DNA from: Hybos culiciformis
Lineage: Eukaryota; Arthropoda; Insecta; Diptera; Hybotidae
DNA length: 64,000 nucleotides
Direction: 5' to 3'
NCBI GenBank assembly: GCA_964007475.1
Contig: OZ023273.1
Location: 10,553,922-10,617,921 of the forward strand
Within the stretch, counting starts at the first letter, position 1, and every line of letters starts with the position of its first letter. The translations under genes and the position numbers were made by a program. Shown here piece by piece: positions 35,684 to 51,313 of this stretch. The notes below the pieces were generated by a model. The model saw nothing but the letters and a program-made list of their open reading frames with translations, was not told the DNA's origin and did not search any database.

Positions 35684-38600
35684 GTAAGTATACAATATTA
35701 ATACAATTTTGTTTATAAAAAATATTGGAAAAAATTAAAAGGATATTGATTCACGCATATACATATTTTGAAATCTTAGGTTACTCTCAATGGAGCTAAG
35801 AAATATATAAATAAAGTTAATAAATAATTTATACGAAAGAAAAAAGTCGAAATTTTGGATATAATTAGAATTTGAGTCATATATAGCAATAGTATAGTAT
35901 TACATTAGAATTGCATTTTAATTATAGCCAAGAAATATAACAACACTTTTTAACAAACAAACAAATTTACTTGCCTTCTAGATAATTTGGACAATAATTT
36001 CAATGAGATCAATTTCGAAAGTTTATAGACCTTAAGAAAATAAATTTAATTCAATAAAAAAAAATAAATAAAAAAAAAATAAATTACCATTGAACTTTTG
36101 AAGCTATACAATTTTTTCTAATTGCATTGCAATATTAGTGCAATGACTCTAAACTTGTTTCTTAAAGCAACGAATTATATGTAAACGTCAGAAATAATTT
36201 AACACAGAGTTATAAAGAGTTTTCTTGCGTAAATAGAGTTTTATTTATTTTTATGTATATTACGCTTATGTATTTAGCTTAAAATTTGTACTTTGTATTT
36301 AATATTGGATCAAGTGTGAGTTATTTGAATGTCAAAATAATTATTATTTATTAATAATAAAAAATTTTTTTTTTATTATTCTGTTTTATATATTCTGAAA
36401 AGTCAAATTATTTATTTGTTGATTTGACAGAAAGTGTTATAACTGCCTAAACTTAATTATAATACCCACTATTTACTACTCCATTATTCGACTATCAATA
36501 AAAATTTCCAATGAAAGATAAAAGTTTATTTTTTTTTTTCAAATTAATAAAAAGTTATTGGATAAATCAAGTTGTGCTAGTTATCAAGTAGTTAGCAATC
36601 GAACTTATATTGTATAACGATTTCCTGACGTACCTAAATATATGAGTGAATGATCAGAAAATGAAATAATTATTATTATTTTATTCAAATGCGCTCGCTA
36701 TATGCAGTAATCATTTTAGTGTTAGTTGTATCATTTTCACATAATGTGAACATTTAATACTTTGTTGTCTAAATAATTGATTGATCAAACAACTCACTAG
36801 AAAATTTATCTTTATATTTATATTATTAAAATATTTTATGAACTAAAAAGAATTCCAAAATTTATGCTTATTTTTCTGAATGAGTGAAAGTTTATTATCC
36901 AGTTAAATATATAAAAAAATAAACTATAAAAATTATACAATATAGAAGATTGTGAAATAATCAAGCATTTTTATGGTTTTAAAACGCGCCAAATTATATT
37001 TTTGTAGGAATTCTGAAAATAAATATAATTAAAAATAAAGAAATCTTATATACCCAATTATAAAATAGTTCTGAAAGTATTATATGCAGAGGACAATGCA
37101 CTCTTCAGTTAGAACATGGTGTATAAATGGACTTAAAAAATTTGTTTTATATTTATTTATTATTTTGGTGATAAGTGATATGTAATAATTCTTTTTTCAC
37201 CATATTTAACACTACATACATTGGTTCTTTAAGTGTGGAATGAAAATTCTTGGAAAAAATGTATGGACTTAATCATACTCGCGGTCGCGAATAAGGGAAT
37301 TTTTTATATTAAGTGAAATGTTAATCGTTTTTCAACTAAAATCAAGCACACACTCATAATTTTTTAAGCCGATATCGCCACTTTTTTATGCCAAAATATG
37401 TGATATCTTATTTTCATTTACGCCCAAGAATATTATTATACGATTATGTATTTTGGATCTGTAGAAGCGATCATCTCCAAAAAAACTCATAAAATAAAAT
37501 ATGTAACTACATGTCAATAAAATATGTACTTGTACCTACATGTCGATTGTAGAAATCGAAAAAAAATATTTAACCTTCAATACGTCCAATGATTCGAGCT
37601 TGTTATCGTTGATAACTTCTGTACTATTAGTTGTTGGATTCACAGGAAGGGGATCTGAACTGTTTTACAATGCTAATTACAACACTATTAAAAAAGTTTA
37701 ATTAGACAGTTTTTTAACTTCGAACTGTGGATAACAGGCACCAAATTTAAATGATATTAGGCTACAGTTCTATAAATAAAAAAAAAAGTCAAATAATATC
37801 TAGTTGCATTTTTAACGTTAACAAAAGTCCATGACTTTGAATATTAAAAAAGTTATTAAAAACAAAAATTATACATAAGGACGACATAAAATTATTTCGT
37901 TCGTGTCTAAAAGAAAATAGATTTTTAATTATAACATTCCTATTTAAAAATATATATATAAAAATCAACATATTTTCTATTCAGTCAATATTCAACTGCG
38001 TTGTTTGTAAAAACAATTTCATATTATTTTTTATTGTTATTCCTAAAATACTTTTAATAAAAAAAAAATATATAATTTTAATATTATATATATAATATAA
38101 ATATTCTCTTTTTTTTATTATATTTATATTATAGAATTTATATAAAAAAAAAAATGTATATAAAAATCAAAAATTCTTATAAATGACTTTGACATTGGTA
38201 ATGAATTTTCATTTATATTTTTATTCTTTGTTTACATCAATTTAATGGTTTATTAATTTGATTCAATATTTAGTTTAGGTTTGTTTTAAATAAACATATT
38301 ATATTATAGAAAAAAAAAAAAATTGAAATGAAAGAAAATAAAACTAATTGCTATCAATTTTTTTTTTTACAATTCAAAAAATTATTATCTCTGATGAGTT
38401 TTTATGTTTTTAAAGTTTTTGCGCGTTTTGCTGTGAAAAACTTTGAACTGATTTTATCCAAAATTCATCATTTTTATCAATTTTATGTGCATATGAATCA
38501 TAATTTTCTTCATTCGTATTTTGTAACTTATTTTTATTTTAGTTTATGTATATACATTGTGCGATAAACCAAATACTTCTTAGACTCTGTCAATTTTATA

Positions 38601-41600
38601 CAGTACAACCAGGGGTTCACTATTATGGACCAAAATGCACTATTATACTTACTTCAGTTTATTGTTTCTTTTTTTGTGTGTTTTGGATAAAAGATACTGC
38701 TAAAAATAATTAGATACAATATGTAAATAACTTTGCCAGCAAACAGAACATAACTTTTTATATACTGAAATATGTTTGTGCATAATATGCTTATGAATAT
38801 ATCAATAATGTATTTTTAAATATAGATAACATAAATTCAAAAATGTACATAGAAATTTTTAAATTATTTTTTATGCATTTATGTAGAAATAATGTATACG
38901 TACCTATGTTTATGTTAGAGTATTTTTAGCAAAATTCGAAATCGTGTTACAAAAGAATGAACATAAATGCGTAATACAATGTTTTTTTTCTTTGCGTAAA
39001 ATATAAACAAATTGATTCTTTCTTACAAAACATTAAAGTGTGCAATTTCATAATTTTGTAAAATTGAAAAAATAAATAAATGTAGACAGTATACCTATGT
39101 TTATGTTCATAAATAGCCTTATGATGCTTCTAAATCTAATAATATTTCTATAGGGCAAAATAAATTTTTCAGCATTAAAATATACATATTATGAAAATGT
39201 TTTCTTGTTTATGCAAATAAAATAATGCGAACAAAAAATTAATTTTTTTTTGATTACCGATAAATGTATATATATACAATATTATATTTTGACGTAAATG
39301 AAAACTCAATATTTTTTAAATTTATTAACTTTCTCGTTGAAAGCAATTAATTAAAATTCGTTGAAATATTAAAAAACTCATGTAAAATTTGTTTATTTTC
39401 AATGGAATTCACATAAAAAGCATATATAAATATTAAAACATATGGAAATTAATAGAAAAGGCAAAAAATTTAAATATAAGAATTTTCACACTTTAATTAA
39501 CTTTTTTAATGGATAAGAAGATTAATGAATTAAAATTTTTGATAACATAAATATCAGTCTGTCTTATAGACAATCTCCATAAATGTCTCACATTTTGAAG
39601 CTTATTTCGAATTTTTTTCAAAAGCCATTTAACGCATCCCTGCATAATTTTTTTAATCTTTCTAACTTGTTATGTGCTTTTAAATTGTACAAAAAATTGA
39701 AATAAGCGAAACAGGCATTAGAAAATGTTTATTTAAAAGCTAGTTCAGGTAGCTAAAATGATCATATAATGAAAATATAATTACAACAAGCTTTGTTTGT
39801 ATGAAAAATTATATATGTATTCTGCTATACACTTCTACTATATTTTGATAAGATAAGTAGCTTAAGTTTTGTAGTTAACAAAATATATCATTTATAACCT
39901 TAACCCTTTACGAAATTTAAAAAATATATTTTAAATTTTTTTCTAATCAAAATAAAATTTATTGCCGAGAACTAAATATAAAATAATTGAAAATATTATG
40001 TCATGTAGTTTATAAATAGGTATATCTAATACATATTAAATACGTCTCTCTCATATTTTATTTGTATCCTTTTATATGATTTTAATCAAAATATGTTTGG
40101 AAAACGTTTTTTTTTCTGTGAAAAAAAAAATCTTAATGTATAAAATATTCTCGTGCGATTGTTTGGCAAGAGACTGTAAAAATATTTATATAATATTTTT
40201 TTTTGTTAGTATTTTTTGGAAACATGATTTGTTTAATATGATGTTGACGGTGCATTTCATATGCGATGAACGGAGGCGACCACGACTAATCTAAGTAACC
40301 ATAGAAATGTGCATATTAATGTAAATTATTAAACCAACTTATGAAATTTCCAAATATTTTACCATCATTTTTTAGAAGCGTATAACATATTTTTTAGAAA
40401 TCATAAAATAAAAAATTTTATCTAAAAAATTTCTTAACAAAGCTCTAATCTAAAAAAAAAATTAACAGTGTTTTTTTTTTTTTATTATTATCATTAAAGG
40501 CTTAAAGAATTCCGGAATTTTAATCTTTTTAGGTTCTTAACCAATGAACTTTCTAATTTTTTGATAATCTTATCAAAGATTATTATTCAATCCTTATAAT
40601 ATCATATATTTTCATAACAATTTTAATTTAAACCAGTTTTGGTTTTTTATCAATATAACTTGCATATCACCGTTTTAAATTCATAACGAGAGTTATTTGG
40701 AAAGATTATCCACCTGTATAATGGTATTAATTATATTATATGTGTTGATTCTGTTCATTCTGTTAATGACCTCGTTCACTTTTATTATTTTGAACTTCGA
40801 TTTAGTTAAAATATATTCAGATATTTGTATAGGACTTTTTTATGAGTTTTATAATTTAAGATTAACATCTTCGTTAGCGCTAACTTTTATTTTCAAATTA
40901 ACTATAATCAAACGTATATTTAATATTATAATTATTTTTTATTTCTATTTACATTTGCATACCCACTACAATTTTCTAATGTTAACAGACTTGATGTTAT
41001 TTTATCAAAATTATCTGTTCCAACTTTGAGAATGTTAAATCTCATGCAAGCATTAATCACATAGTTGACATAGTGTATGGTTGTGTTACATACATATTAT
41101 ATACGCAGGTATGATTGTATATATGCAGGCCGTATTTAGCCTTAAACTCGAACATTTAAAATATTAATAATTGAGTGAATTAAAAATATAAAATAAATAC
41201 TAAAAATAAATATTTGTTATTATTTCATTGATCTAGTTTTATTTTATTAGTTTAAAAAAAATCCTTTAATTTTTGTGTGAAAGTATCAAAAATTTTATTT
41301 ATATAAAATGAATGTTTGTTTTTGTTTAATTTTATTTATGTTCTACATAAAATATATGTATTTTAAATTTATTATGGGTATTATTATTATGTTCTATTAT
41401 TAGAATATATTTTTATGATAAGAAAATGATTTTTTTTTTAATTTTAAATATTAATAAAATTAAAAATAGATTAGTGGGTAATATTTTCCGTGTAGATAAA
41501 TTTGAAATAAAACTAAGTGGATCTCATGTAAATCATCGGACAATATATTTCATTTACACTTTGAAACTGCATTAACATAAAAATCCCTATTTTTTACTAA

Positions 41601-44600
41601 CAAAATTCAATATAAATAATTAGTAGAAAATTATTGATTTTATGCTTTAATTGTTTTTTTTTTTCGTTATTATCAATCCCCGATTAAGTTCCAAAGAGTG
41701 AACAAAATATATACTGGCTAATGATTTAAAAGATATCAAACTAGTTTATATAAAAAAGTATCCTATTTGAATCTATAAAAATATACAAAAATTATACTTA
41801 TAAAAATATACCTGCATTATTTCCATGCATTACGCCTTTTTAATGTTATATAGGTGTATATTAATATTAAACAAATATTAAAAATTATATCTTCATAATA
41901 TCCTCAGTTATATCATATCTTAAGTTTACATAATAATTTATACTATATATGAATGCTTTCAAATTAATTATAGTGCGTCATTGAAATTTAAGTAAATACC
42001 GGCCTTTTGGATAAGGAATAATGCAGATGAGAAAAAAGTTGCTATCTATTATAATTATTATGAAATGCATATGAAATATAAATGAAGATTGTTTAATATT
42101 CTTATATTCGTACTAAATATATACATATACATATGTATGATATTATAATGTTAACATATAAAAAGCTAGAACTTTTTAAATTATGTCAAATAATATTTTT
42201 CATAATGTTTATCAGTAAAATTACATTTTACATTATTTAAGGAAGATAATTCCCCTAAATTATATGTCCAATTCAAAACCACCTAAAATATGATACTTCA
42301 TAAGTACATATTTCCTTCAAATTAAAAATCTATAAATATTAAGAAACTCACCGAAAGAAAATAATGATTCACTTTTCTTTTTCTTTTTTTTTTTTTTTCG
42401 ATAAATTCAAGTATATTCAAGTACTTCAACGCGAAATACGTGTGTTTTCAATAAACAAACATGATTTAAATTATCAATAATATACTTGTAATTATTAATT
42501 TTTTGTAGTAACAATTTATTGTTATTTTAATGCGATGAATCGATATTATTAATTTTTTTTAAGGAAATAGATAATAAAGCATTTTAGCGTCGGGGACTCC
42601 TACTAACTGAACAATCTTATATTGAATTTATTTCTGCGAATTCGAATAAATAAAATTTCTTATATTTTGTTTTAATAATCGGTCACCTTTCACACGCTTC
42701 ATAAGAAAGTCTTAAATAGATAATAAAAATGCGTACAATTTAGGTTAAATTGCGCTTTGATAATAATAATATCGATTTTTTTTTTGAACTTAAAATATTG
42801 ACAAAGGTACATTATACATTCGAACTTCCATCTCGAAAACTATATTTTTTGTTTATGGAATATTATTTACAAAATTAAACATTTTTAATTTCTTAAGACT
42901 TTTAAATTGATATTTTCAAATCGAATGAATTAACGACGATTTTGAAAGAAATCGTTGAGATAGGTATAAACTATTGGACTCGTAATTTTGCAGCTTAATC
43001 TTAACTAACAATAATAACTTTTTTATTTTTGTATGAAAAATATTAATATTGAAACGCAAAAAAAAATTTTAGAATATGAAATATGTAATAATTTGAATTT
43101 AAATTAATGTTAATTGAACTTAATTAGCTTAAAATATTAATTTAAAAATTTTTAATTTTTGTTTTTTTTTTTTATCTTTTATTTATTTTAATTATTGTTA
43201 CTTTTTAAATATAGGTAAAATCAGAAATTTGACGTTAAAGCTATAGATATTTTACAGTACAATTATTCTTTTTAAATATTAATTAACAATAAAAATTTCT
43301 TACGTCAAATTGATTTGTCATTGTCATTAATTTTTTTTTTTTTTTTTCACATGTACTTTTTATTTTCACATATTGTAATTAAAAATTTTATTTGCTTAAT
43401 TTTAATAAGTAATAATAATTTAGTATCACCTAATTAAATAAAAGATTTGTAACACGTGATTATTTTGTTAAAACATCATATGAGAAATCACGAGTTTTTG
43501 TTTTTTTTGTTGAAAAATATTCTTTTTAAAATAAATGATAAATATAATATAATTTAAAATTATTTGCCTCATTAATAAATAAATGATTTTTACTAATTAC
43601 CATTTAAATAATTGAAAAATTAATAATATTTTGTTAACTGGATTGAAATATTAAAAAAAAATTTGACGTAGATAAATTTAGTACTCGTAAATATTAATTT
43701 TAATATTGCTGGTCTGGATAAAATGAAAATTTTTGAAAAGAAATTAATATGACGCTCATAAAAATATCCTTTATGTTTTGTATATTTTGGAAACAAAAAA
43801 ATTATATTTTCAATAAGGTATAAGTATTGAGAAAGTAATTAGTAGGTTAATAACTACTAGTCGTCAATGGTTTTTAACTTTGATGACTGGATGTATAATG
43901 TTAAGGGGTTCAAAATTATTTAAATCTTACAAAACCAGCTTTCAAAAGCCTTTTAAAAACAGTGAAATATATGCATTAATCGAATCTGAAATATCGAAAA
44001 CCATAATGGTATGACAATCCCGTCGGTTTTTCAACAAAAAAAAAAAACAAAATTTTCTTAAATAATATATAGGAAAAATATTAAGGAAATTACAACCCTT
44101 ACATAAATTTGCTATCCATAATTAAGTTTTTTTTCAAATTCCCAGGGACTGATTAATAATATCGCGTATAAATAATTTCACCTGCAATTATTATTATGTT
44201 TAAAATTTCAAATATAAATTTATTATACTTCCCACTATGAAGGTTACAATAATAACAATTATTATTATTATTATTATTATCTTTTAAGGGTTGAAGGTTA
44301 ATTTTATAAAATTATTTTTGGTTAATGACTTTTTCATATATAGTATATTATACTCAATATTTTATTATGTATATACTTTCAATATTGCCTATTTTATTTT
44401 ATATTAAAAAAAAAACAACCGGCATGCATGAAATATTTATTTATTCTGTATAGGTTTCAATTTAATTCAATTTTTAATTATTTTAACAACAGAATATCTT
44501 TATTAATAGTAAATTATATATTATATATGTGTACATGCATAAACATATTTTTCCGGTATAAATTTTTTTTACTTCCTAAATAAAAAGTTTTTTTTTATAA

Positions 44601-47600
44601 TTTCTTCATTTAAATTCGTTGATTGCAACATATTATGCTGCGAAATTATATCTTTTTGTAGCATATGCCTTTATGTATGTAGGTGCTGTAAACATTTTAT
44701 TATTTGTTTATGCAAAAAAAAAATCGATTCTTTTTCATCCGATAAAAAAGAGGAAAAATATTGCAATTTTTTTTTTTGCTTTTCACTTTACTTAATATGA
44801 TTGGTTTAAGGCCAAAATCATCTTATAGTTGGAAAAAGCATCGAAAATTAAAACATTAAGAATTTTTATTTACAGTCGAATTGTTTTTATGTTTAAATTT
44901 AAAATTCTTTCAAGCTTTTGACAAATTTAATGAATGTCAATAGGGGGTGTTAAGTCTAGGTGAGGAGAAAAAATTTTTGATTCAAAAGGCGAAAAAAAAA
45001 AATATTTACTTCAAGATGAAAAATCCGTCACAATAAGAAATTTCTAAAAAAATACAAAGAATCAAAATATAGGTACAAAAATTATCAAAATAGCTTGAAG
45101 CTGTTCTAATATAATCTCAGATTAATGCAATCAAAATAATAATCAAAAAAAATTGTGCAAACTTTAATTATATACACTCTACTCTACACATCTACTATAC
45201 ACCCAAACAGACTTTCTTAAAAAGAATTAAATAAAAAAAAGTAAATTAAAACAAATCCAATTTACCTTGATTGTTTTTTTTCGCAAAATTTTTTTTATTT
45301 ATTATTTTATTAATTGAATTTTATTGTTTAATTTAATTATTCCGCCGTACGTTTTTATTAAATTTATTATTCTAAACAAAATTAGAATTATAATAGTTTA
45401 TTATTGTTTTATCAATTAAGTATCTAATTTAACTTTTTTTTTGCGCGCAAAATAATAAATATTTGTGACACACAATAATTATAATAAATTTTCTTTTTTA
45501 TCTGATTAATGCAATTGGATTTCCTATTTAAGAAATGTAATATAATAATATAAAATGATTATATAAAACGATTTTATACATTCCTTATCTTTTTTTTATA
45601 AATAAATTTTGGAGAAAAAATTCGGCCTTAACTGAAATAAATATAGCAGCAAAATTATATAGCCATAATTTTGAGCTTGGAAATAGATAGATTCGATTGA
45701 AATCAGTAAAAAATCAAAAAACGATTTCTTTTCAATATACAAAGTAATGAACCTACCAACCATGTACAATGCTTAAATTTCCAATTACAAATATATATGC
45801 AAAAAATGCAAGCATAACTTCTTGATACATTGAATAGAAATATAAATTACATCTATATTTATAATTAATATCTTACATATCGTTTCCTGAGCTTGCAGAA
45901 GTCCAATTTTTATCTCTCTATATTCAAATTTTAACTAAAAAGTGGCATAGAAAAAGATATTGTTTTTTGTTAGTTTTTAGAGTTTGACAAACTCCAAAAA
46001 TTAAGAAGCAATTGCAATACAATCATGTATATTTTTCTCCTCATTAGTTATGTATAGAGCATTTCTTTTGTCTGAAAAATTACTTTTTGGAATATGCGTT
46101 GAATTATCGACGATTTATGATTTATAATACAAATAAAATAAAATTAATCTGATATTTTCATCATAAAATATGAAAACAAAGAATTTAATATATATTATTA
46201 TCAAGCCTATATGAGCCATAAAATTTATTATTCGAGTAATCAAAATTTTTTTAAATTTGATTTTTTTTTATACATTCTATATTATTTATATAATACAAAT
46301 AACTTTTGAAGTCTGTCATCATTTGCCAAAAATACTATAATTATAAATTTATTAATTCAATGATTATTTTATTTAAACTTTTTATCAATCGATCATATAT
46401 TTTATGAACATACAAAATAAACAATAAATTAATAAAAGTCATAATAATTAAATTCTCAAATATTTTCAAATTTTTTCCAAACTCGTGTTTAAATATTTGA
46501 AAGTTTATATGTATTAAGTATAACGTGTCCACATTTTTATTTATTTGTTTATAAATATACTATATGAATACAGTAGTATATAAGTGCATATACATATATA
46601 TGATGTACAGAAATATAATATGATTTTTTAATTCATCTTTGATTCTTATTTATTAAAACATTCAATAATTTCGCTGATGTGGCAAATAAACATTTATTCA
46701 TTGATGACAGCTTGAAACAAAATAAAAAAAATGTTAGGTATATGTATTTATGAATTTGCACAGCATACAAAAAATTAATAATATAGTTTGTTTCCCTAAC
46801 TTCGATAAAGATGCTGATTAGATAGATGTTTAACTAAAAATTGAATTCATTATAAGATTTTTTAATATTAAACAGCAATTTTTTATTAAACAAGTCCTTC
46901 TGCATATTTTCAAATTTTTTGAATACTTTAAAAACATTTTACACTCATGTAGAAACGAGATTTTTTATAAGTTTGATTTCAATTTTTTGTTTAAGAATAA
47001 GAAGACGGGCATATATTTTTGATATAGATAAAAGTATCTGTTAAAATTTTTTCTGTCTTAATTTCTATCTGGAAAAATTAAAAATATGTTCTGTTCTAAC
47101 TAAAAGAATAACTTGAACTTCTGGGACTTAATTAATAATTATACATAAGTATAATTCTATAATTTAAATGAATTTTGGAAAAAATTTGAACTATAAGGCA
47201 AACCAGTAATTTTCGTGGTTTAATCCAAATTTTCGGAATTAAATTTTATTTTTTAATAAAATTTCGATTCGAAATAAAAATATAATATAAATGGATATCA
47301 GTTTTGTTGGTAACACGATCGAAAACTTATTTTGAACAAATATTTTCTTTTTATCTTTAATTTCATAACTTATTAGCAGTTAATTGTTAAGCTCTATCTC
47401 CAATATTCAAATCATAATAATAATTGGAGCAAAAAAATAAATAAAAAAATAATTTTATTTATACTTACCTATTTATTTTGGTCAAAATATTTTTGTCAAA
47501 TATAAATTATTATTTAATTATAGAAAGGTGCAAATTTGTTTGCGAGAAAACATCTAAAAAATATTTATTTATGAAATAAAAAATTTACTGTATTTGGAAA

Positions 47601-50600
47601 ATAAATAAATTGAATAAAAATAAAGAAAAAAATATATTTTGTTTTCAATAATTTGATCAAAATTTGAAGATACATATTTTTAATGTTGTTACTATAAGAA
47701 TATGAAACCATTTATTAACAAATTTATTTGGAAAGATTTCTTTAGATTTTTTTTAAAGAACGCTGCCAGTATGTACAGAAAATTTATAATTATGTCAAAC
47801 ATTGTTTTCATAGGAAAAAAAAGTACTCCATTGAAAATACGAAAAATAGAATGAAGCTATTTCTTTTTAGAATATATCTAAGCGATTCTATGACAAATAA
47901 AATATTATTTTTAAATGATAATTTTATTAGCTAACATCAATAATTTTCACTTAAATTTTAATAAAATAAAAATTTATTATGAAAATTTCTCCACAATTTC
48001 ATATTTAAACTTTAATTGCCGCAAATAGCAACAAAATTATTAAAAATAAAAAATTGGCTATTTAGAATATTAATTTTTATTTTCATTTTTTTTTTTTTTT
48101 TTTGTAAAGCGTGAAAAATCCTAAAAATATTATAGTTTCCAAGTAATAAAAAATAAGCATTAAATTTGTTTTTATTCTCGTGATGAAATAATTTTATTAT
48201 TATCGCTTTTGAGTTCAAACGGATTTTCATTTCTATATACAAAAAAAAATAATGCTTTTCTTATCATCACACATCATTTTAGAATGAAGACTTATTTTTA
48301 TTATCTTACAATTTAAGATAGGCGTTTATTTTGAAAGTAGGTTAAAGAGATCAATTTTTTATAATTATAGGTAATTAAATATTTTGGTTAACCAAAAAAA
48401 AACCTTACCACTAACAAACAGCAAATTAAAAATTTTCCTTTTCTTATTAACTTCACTTGTTTTTAATAAATAAAATGTTGCTTGGGTCTCTTTCTCTTTC
48501 CAAATAAACGCACGAAATAAAAAAGAGTAATATGGCAGTCACACAACAATGTAAAAGCTAAAGTTACCTTTGCGATACTTTTTGTTCATTAGTTTTCATT
48601 ATAAGTTTTAAACATCTCAGAATTTAAAGTGACTTTTCGCAAAGCCTATGGTTTTTATTTATTCTTTTTTCGCTTGAGTAAAACCAGTTTAAAGCCAAAA
48701 AAAAAAGATAACCTTTGCGTAAAAACTTTTTAAAGGAATATTGTGACTATACTGAACAAAAATTTATAAAAATTTAATAGTAAACTTCGAAATAATAAAG
48801 AAGCGATAAACTTTATAGTTTTTTTTTTTTTTCAAAGTTAGACTAAAAAATAAAAACAAATTTAAATTTTTTTTGATAATGAAAAAATTATAATTATTTA
48901 TAAATATTTAAAAAATTAATTATCATTAAGGTCAATAAAATTATTAAGCTATTTTTATATAAAAAAACTAATTTTAGAATCTCTTTTCAGATTATTTGAA
49001 GAGATTTTTTGACATTTGAACTCAAGTTTGAAGAACTACTATTTACTTGAAATATTGTTTGCATTTTTTTTTGTCTCATAACTTAAATTTAATTTTATAT
49101 AAAGTAGTTCACATCTCTCGAAAAACAATATATTCATTAAAAGCAAATGGTAGTTGAAATAAAAGACAAACTAAAGAATTTCAATTCATCATAAATCCTT
49201 GATTTAATTACAGAAATTAATTTTTTATATAAAAAATATGTTAAAAGATGAAAACTATTTTGGTAAATTTTTCTGGTGGATTGGATGATCATTTGCATTA
49301 ATTTTTCTTATGAGCCATACCTTCGATTAGAAGCAAAAATTAACCATATAGCTATGTACATTCTCCTAGGTGTATTAAATTTTTTATAATTATTTTAGTG
49401 AAATAATATACATCATAAATATAATAATATACATTAATATAATATAAAATAAAGTATAGGTATACATAAACATTAAACATATTCTTTATTTTATGAAATT
49501 AATTATCTTTTCGTATCAATTTCAGTTTTCAAGGTAACCAGGAAAACAAAGTTAATTGTAATTGTTATTATAATGTTTTTTTATTATTAATATTTTCTAT
49601 GTACATATGGATAGATAGATATATATATTTTGTTATTTGAAAATTTCGATACATTTGATTGATTACACATTATAGATTTATTATTTAACTGTGGTTTCTG
49701 TAATCCAATTATATATAAATAGTAAAACGAATCATTTAAAAAAAAATTATTATTATTATGAAAATTGCTTTAAGACAATTTAACAACAATTATGAAAATG
49801 TTTACAAACAATTATTATATAAATTGTAAATAAAGCCTTATTAATAAAATTATAATAAAAAAAAATTATGCTTAATAAATTAAATTTGCTTGATATACAA
49901 TATATATATTTAATTAATTATGGTAAAACTGAGCTGAACAATTTTGAAATAATGTATGATTACAATATGATTTCTGTCGAAGGAACACTCATACTTTTGA
50001 TAAAATTAGACAAAGTTCAGAAATTTTTGTTGAAGGTTAATTTCAGCTGTTATGGTTTTTAACAAATCTTTTATTAGCCTACGAATAAGGATACAATTAT
50101 ATTTTGTAATATAGTGTCTAATGTGACATAACTGAAAGCAAATGCTTTCAATTATTATTAAATTTTAAATTAGAAAATAAAAATGAAAAGTATTTCATTT
50201 ATTTGTTATTAAATTTTCACAATTGTTTGTATCCAATTCCCACCGTTGTTAATTAAATCTAGCAATCAAATTCATATAAAATTTTGAAGGTAGGAGGTAT
50301 GAAATGATCTTCCATTAAAGTATTATGTTCTTATTTTCTAAATATTCATTAACAGCATAATTATTTATTTGAAAAAAATTAAAAAAAAATATTCTTAACA
50401 TTTTGTCCCCAATAGTTCAGTTTGCAGAAATTTCGTTTTTTTTTTTTTATTATTAAACTTGACCTACTTTTGATTTCACGTTTTTTATATACAATTCAGG
50501 TGAACTACAATTTGAATAATTATCCCCGGTAGTTGTAAATTTTTAAAAGTTTCGTTATTTTTATTATTTTTTTTTAAAAATAGATTTGTCTTTTATTATG

Positions 50601-50910
50601 TAAAATAAACATTTTTTTTAAAGATATAAATTTAAAAATTTTATTGCCGTACCTACATTTTTATTTCGAAAAAAATTTTTTTTTTTTTTTTGGCAATCAA
50701 TTTCAATTTAAAATTTATAAAATTTGGCAGAATCATAATACAACTTTCACATTACTTTTATTTGTTTTATTTACACAATTTTTTTTTATCTCAATAAATA
50801 CCTACATAGTAGTTTTTAATTTTCAATTTCAATAAAAATTTATTTTACAACATATTATTCACTTTTAGAGTTAACCATACTCGATTGTTATATGATTTAG
50901 ATTTAACTTA
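35684..50910 (+). other. Downstream intron or 3' region, no gene seen
   Basis: 15 kb of AT-rich sequence with no supported exon. The longest frames, 110 codons at 40697-41029, 79 codons at 38328-38567 and 76 codons on minus at 48012-48242, are made of Ile, Leu, Phe, Tyr, Asn and Lys codons. They look like chance in AT-rich DNA, without recognisable domains. A TTA microsatellite lies at 44259-44280. A weak inverted-repeat structure is noted at 48536-48753. Confidence 0.5.
44259..44280. repeat. TTA microsatellite
   Basis: About seven ATT repeats following AATAACAATT. Confidence 0.85.
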
Positions 50911-51305
50911 TACCTTGTTCGCACTTCAATATTTTTCCGGATATTACGATTTTTCTGGAAACTTTGTGGATATTATCATACAAAAACTTTTTCCGGATAT
51001 TTTAATTTCCAGTTCTTTTTTCCACTTAGCTAGTTCCTTTTAGCTACTTTTTGCTAGTTTTGGTACGGTTGGCACCGTTTATTTTGTGTCAAAATGTCAA
51101 AAAAATGAAAACCAACAAAAAAAAGTGAAATTTAATTTTAAAATTTTAAATTTTTTTTATAGTGACAGAAAGTTGTTTGCTTTTTTTATTTATGTTTTCT
51201 CTAGAATTGTCAAATTTTTTCCACTTCTCAAGTGCGAACGGTAGTTTCAGAAAGTGGAAATTTCCACTTATTTATCCGGATAAATGTTGAAGTGCGAACA
51301 AGGTA
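50911..51305 (+). mobile_element. Harbinger-type MITE, complete copy, 395 bp
   Basis: Terminal inverted repeats TACCTTGTTCGCACTTCAA and TTGAAGTGCGAACAAGGTA are exact partners. TTA flanks both sides (50908-50910 and 51306-51308), which fits a 3-bp Harbinger-type target duplication. Inside, CCGGATA words are repeated near both ends and AGTGGAAATTTCCACT forms a short palindrome near 51253. No coding capacity. A second, inverted copy begins five bases after the right-hand TTA. Confidence 0.87.
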
Positions 51306-51313
51306 TTAGGTTA

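Noticed and set aside
38328..38567. 79-codon plus-strand frame
   Set aside because: Low-complexity Phe/Tyr/Lys-rich translation of AT-rich sequence with no family resemblance.
40697..41029. 110-codon plus-strand frame, very hydrophobic
   Set aside because: Composition (Ile, Leu, Phe, Tyr) follows from AT-rich DNA. There is no recognisable domain, no clear start context and no GC rise relative to its surroundings.
47440..47540. Strong minus-strand donor-like AGGTAAGTATA near 47466, and a similar one near 58543
   Set aside because: The sequence upstream on the minus strand is full of stops in all frames, so no exon is supported.
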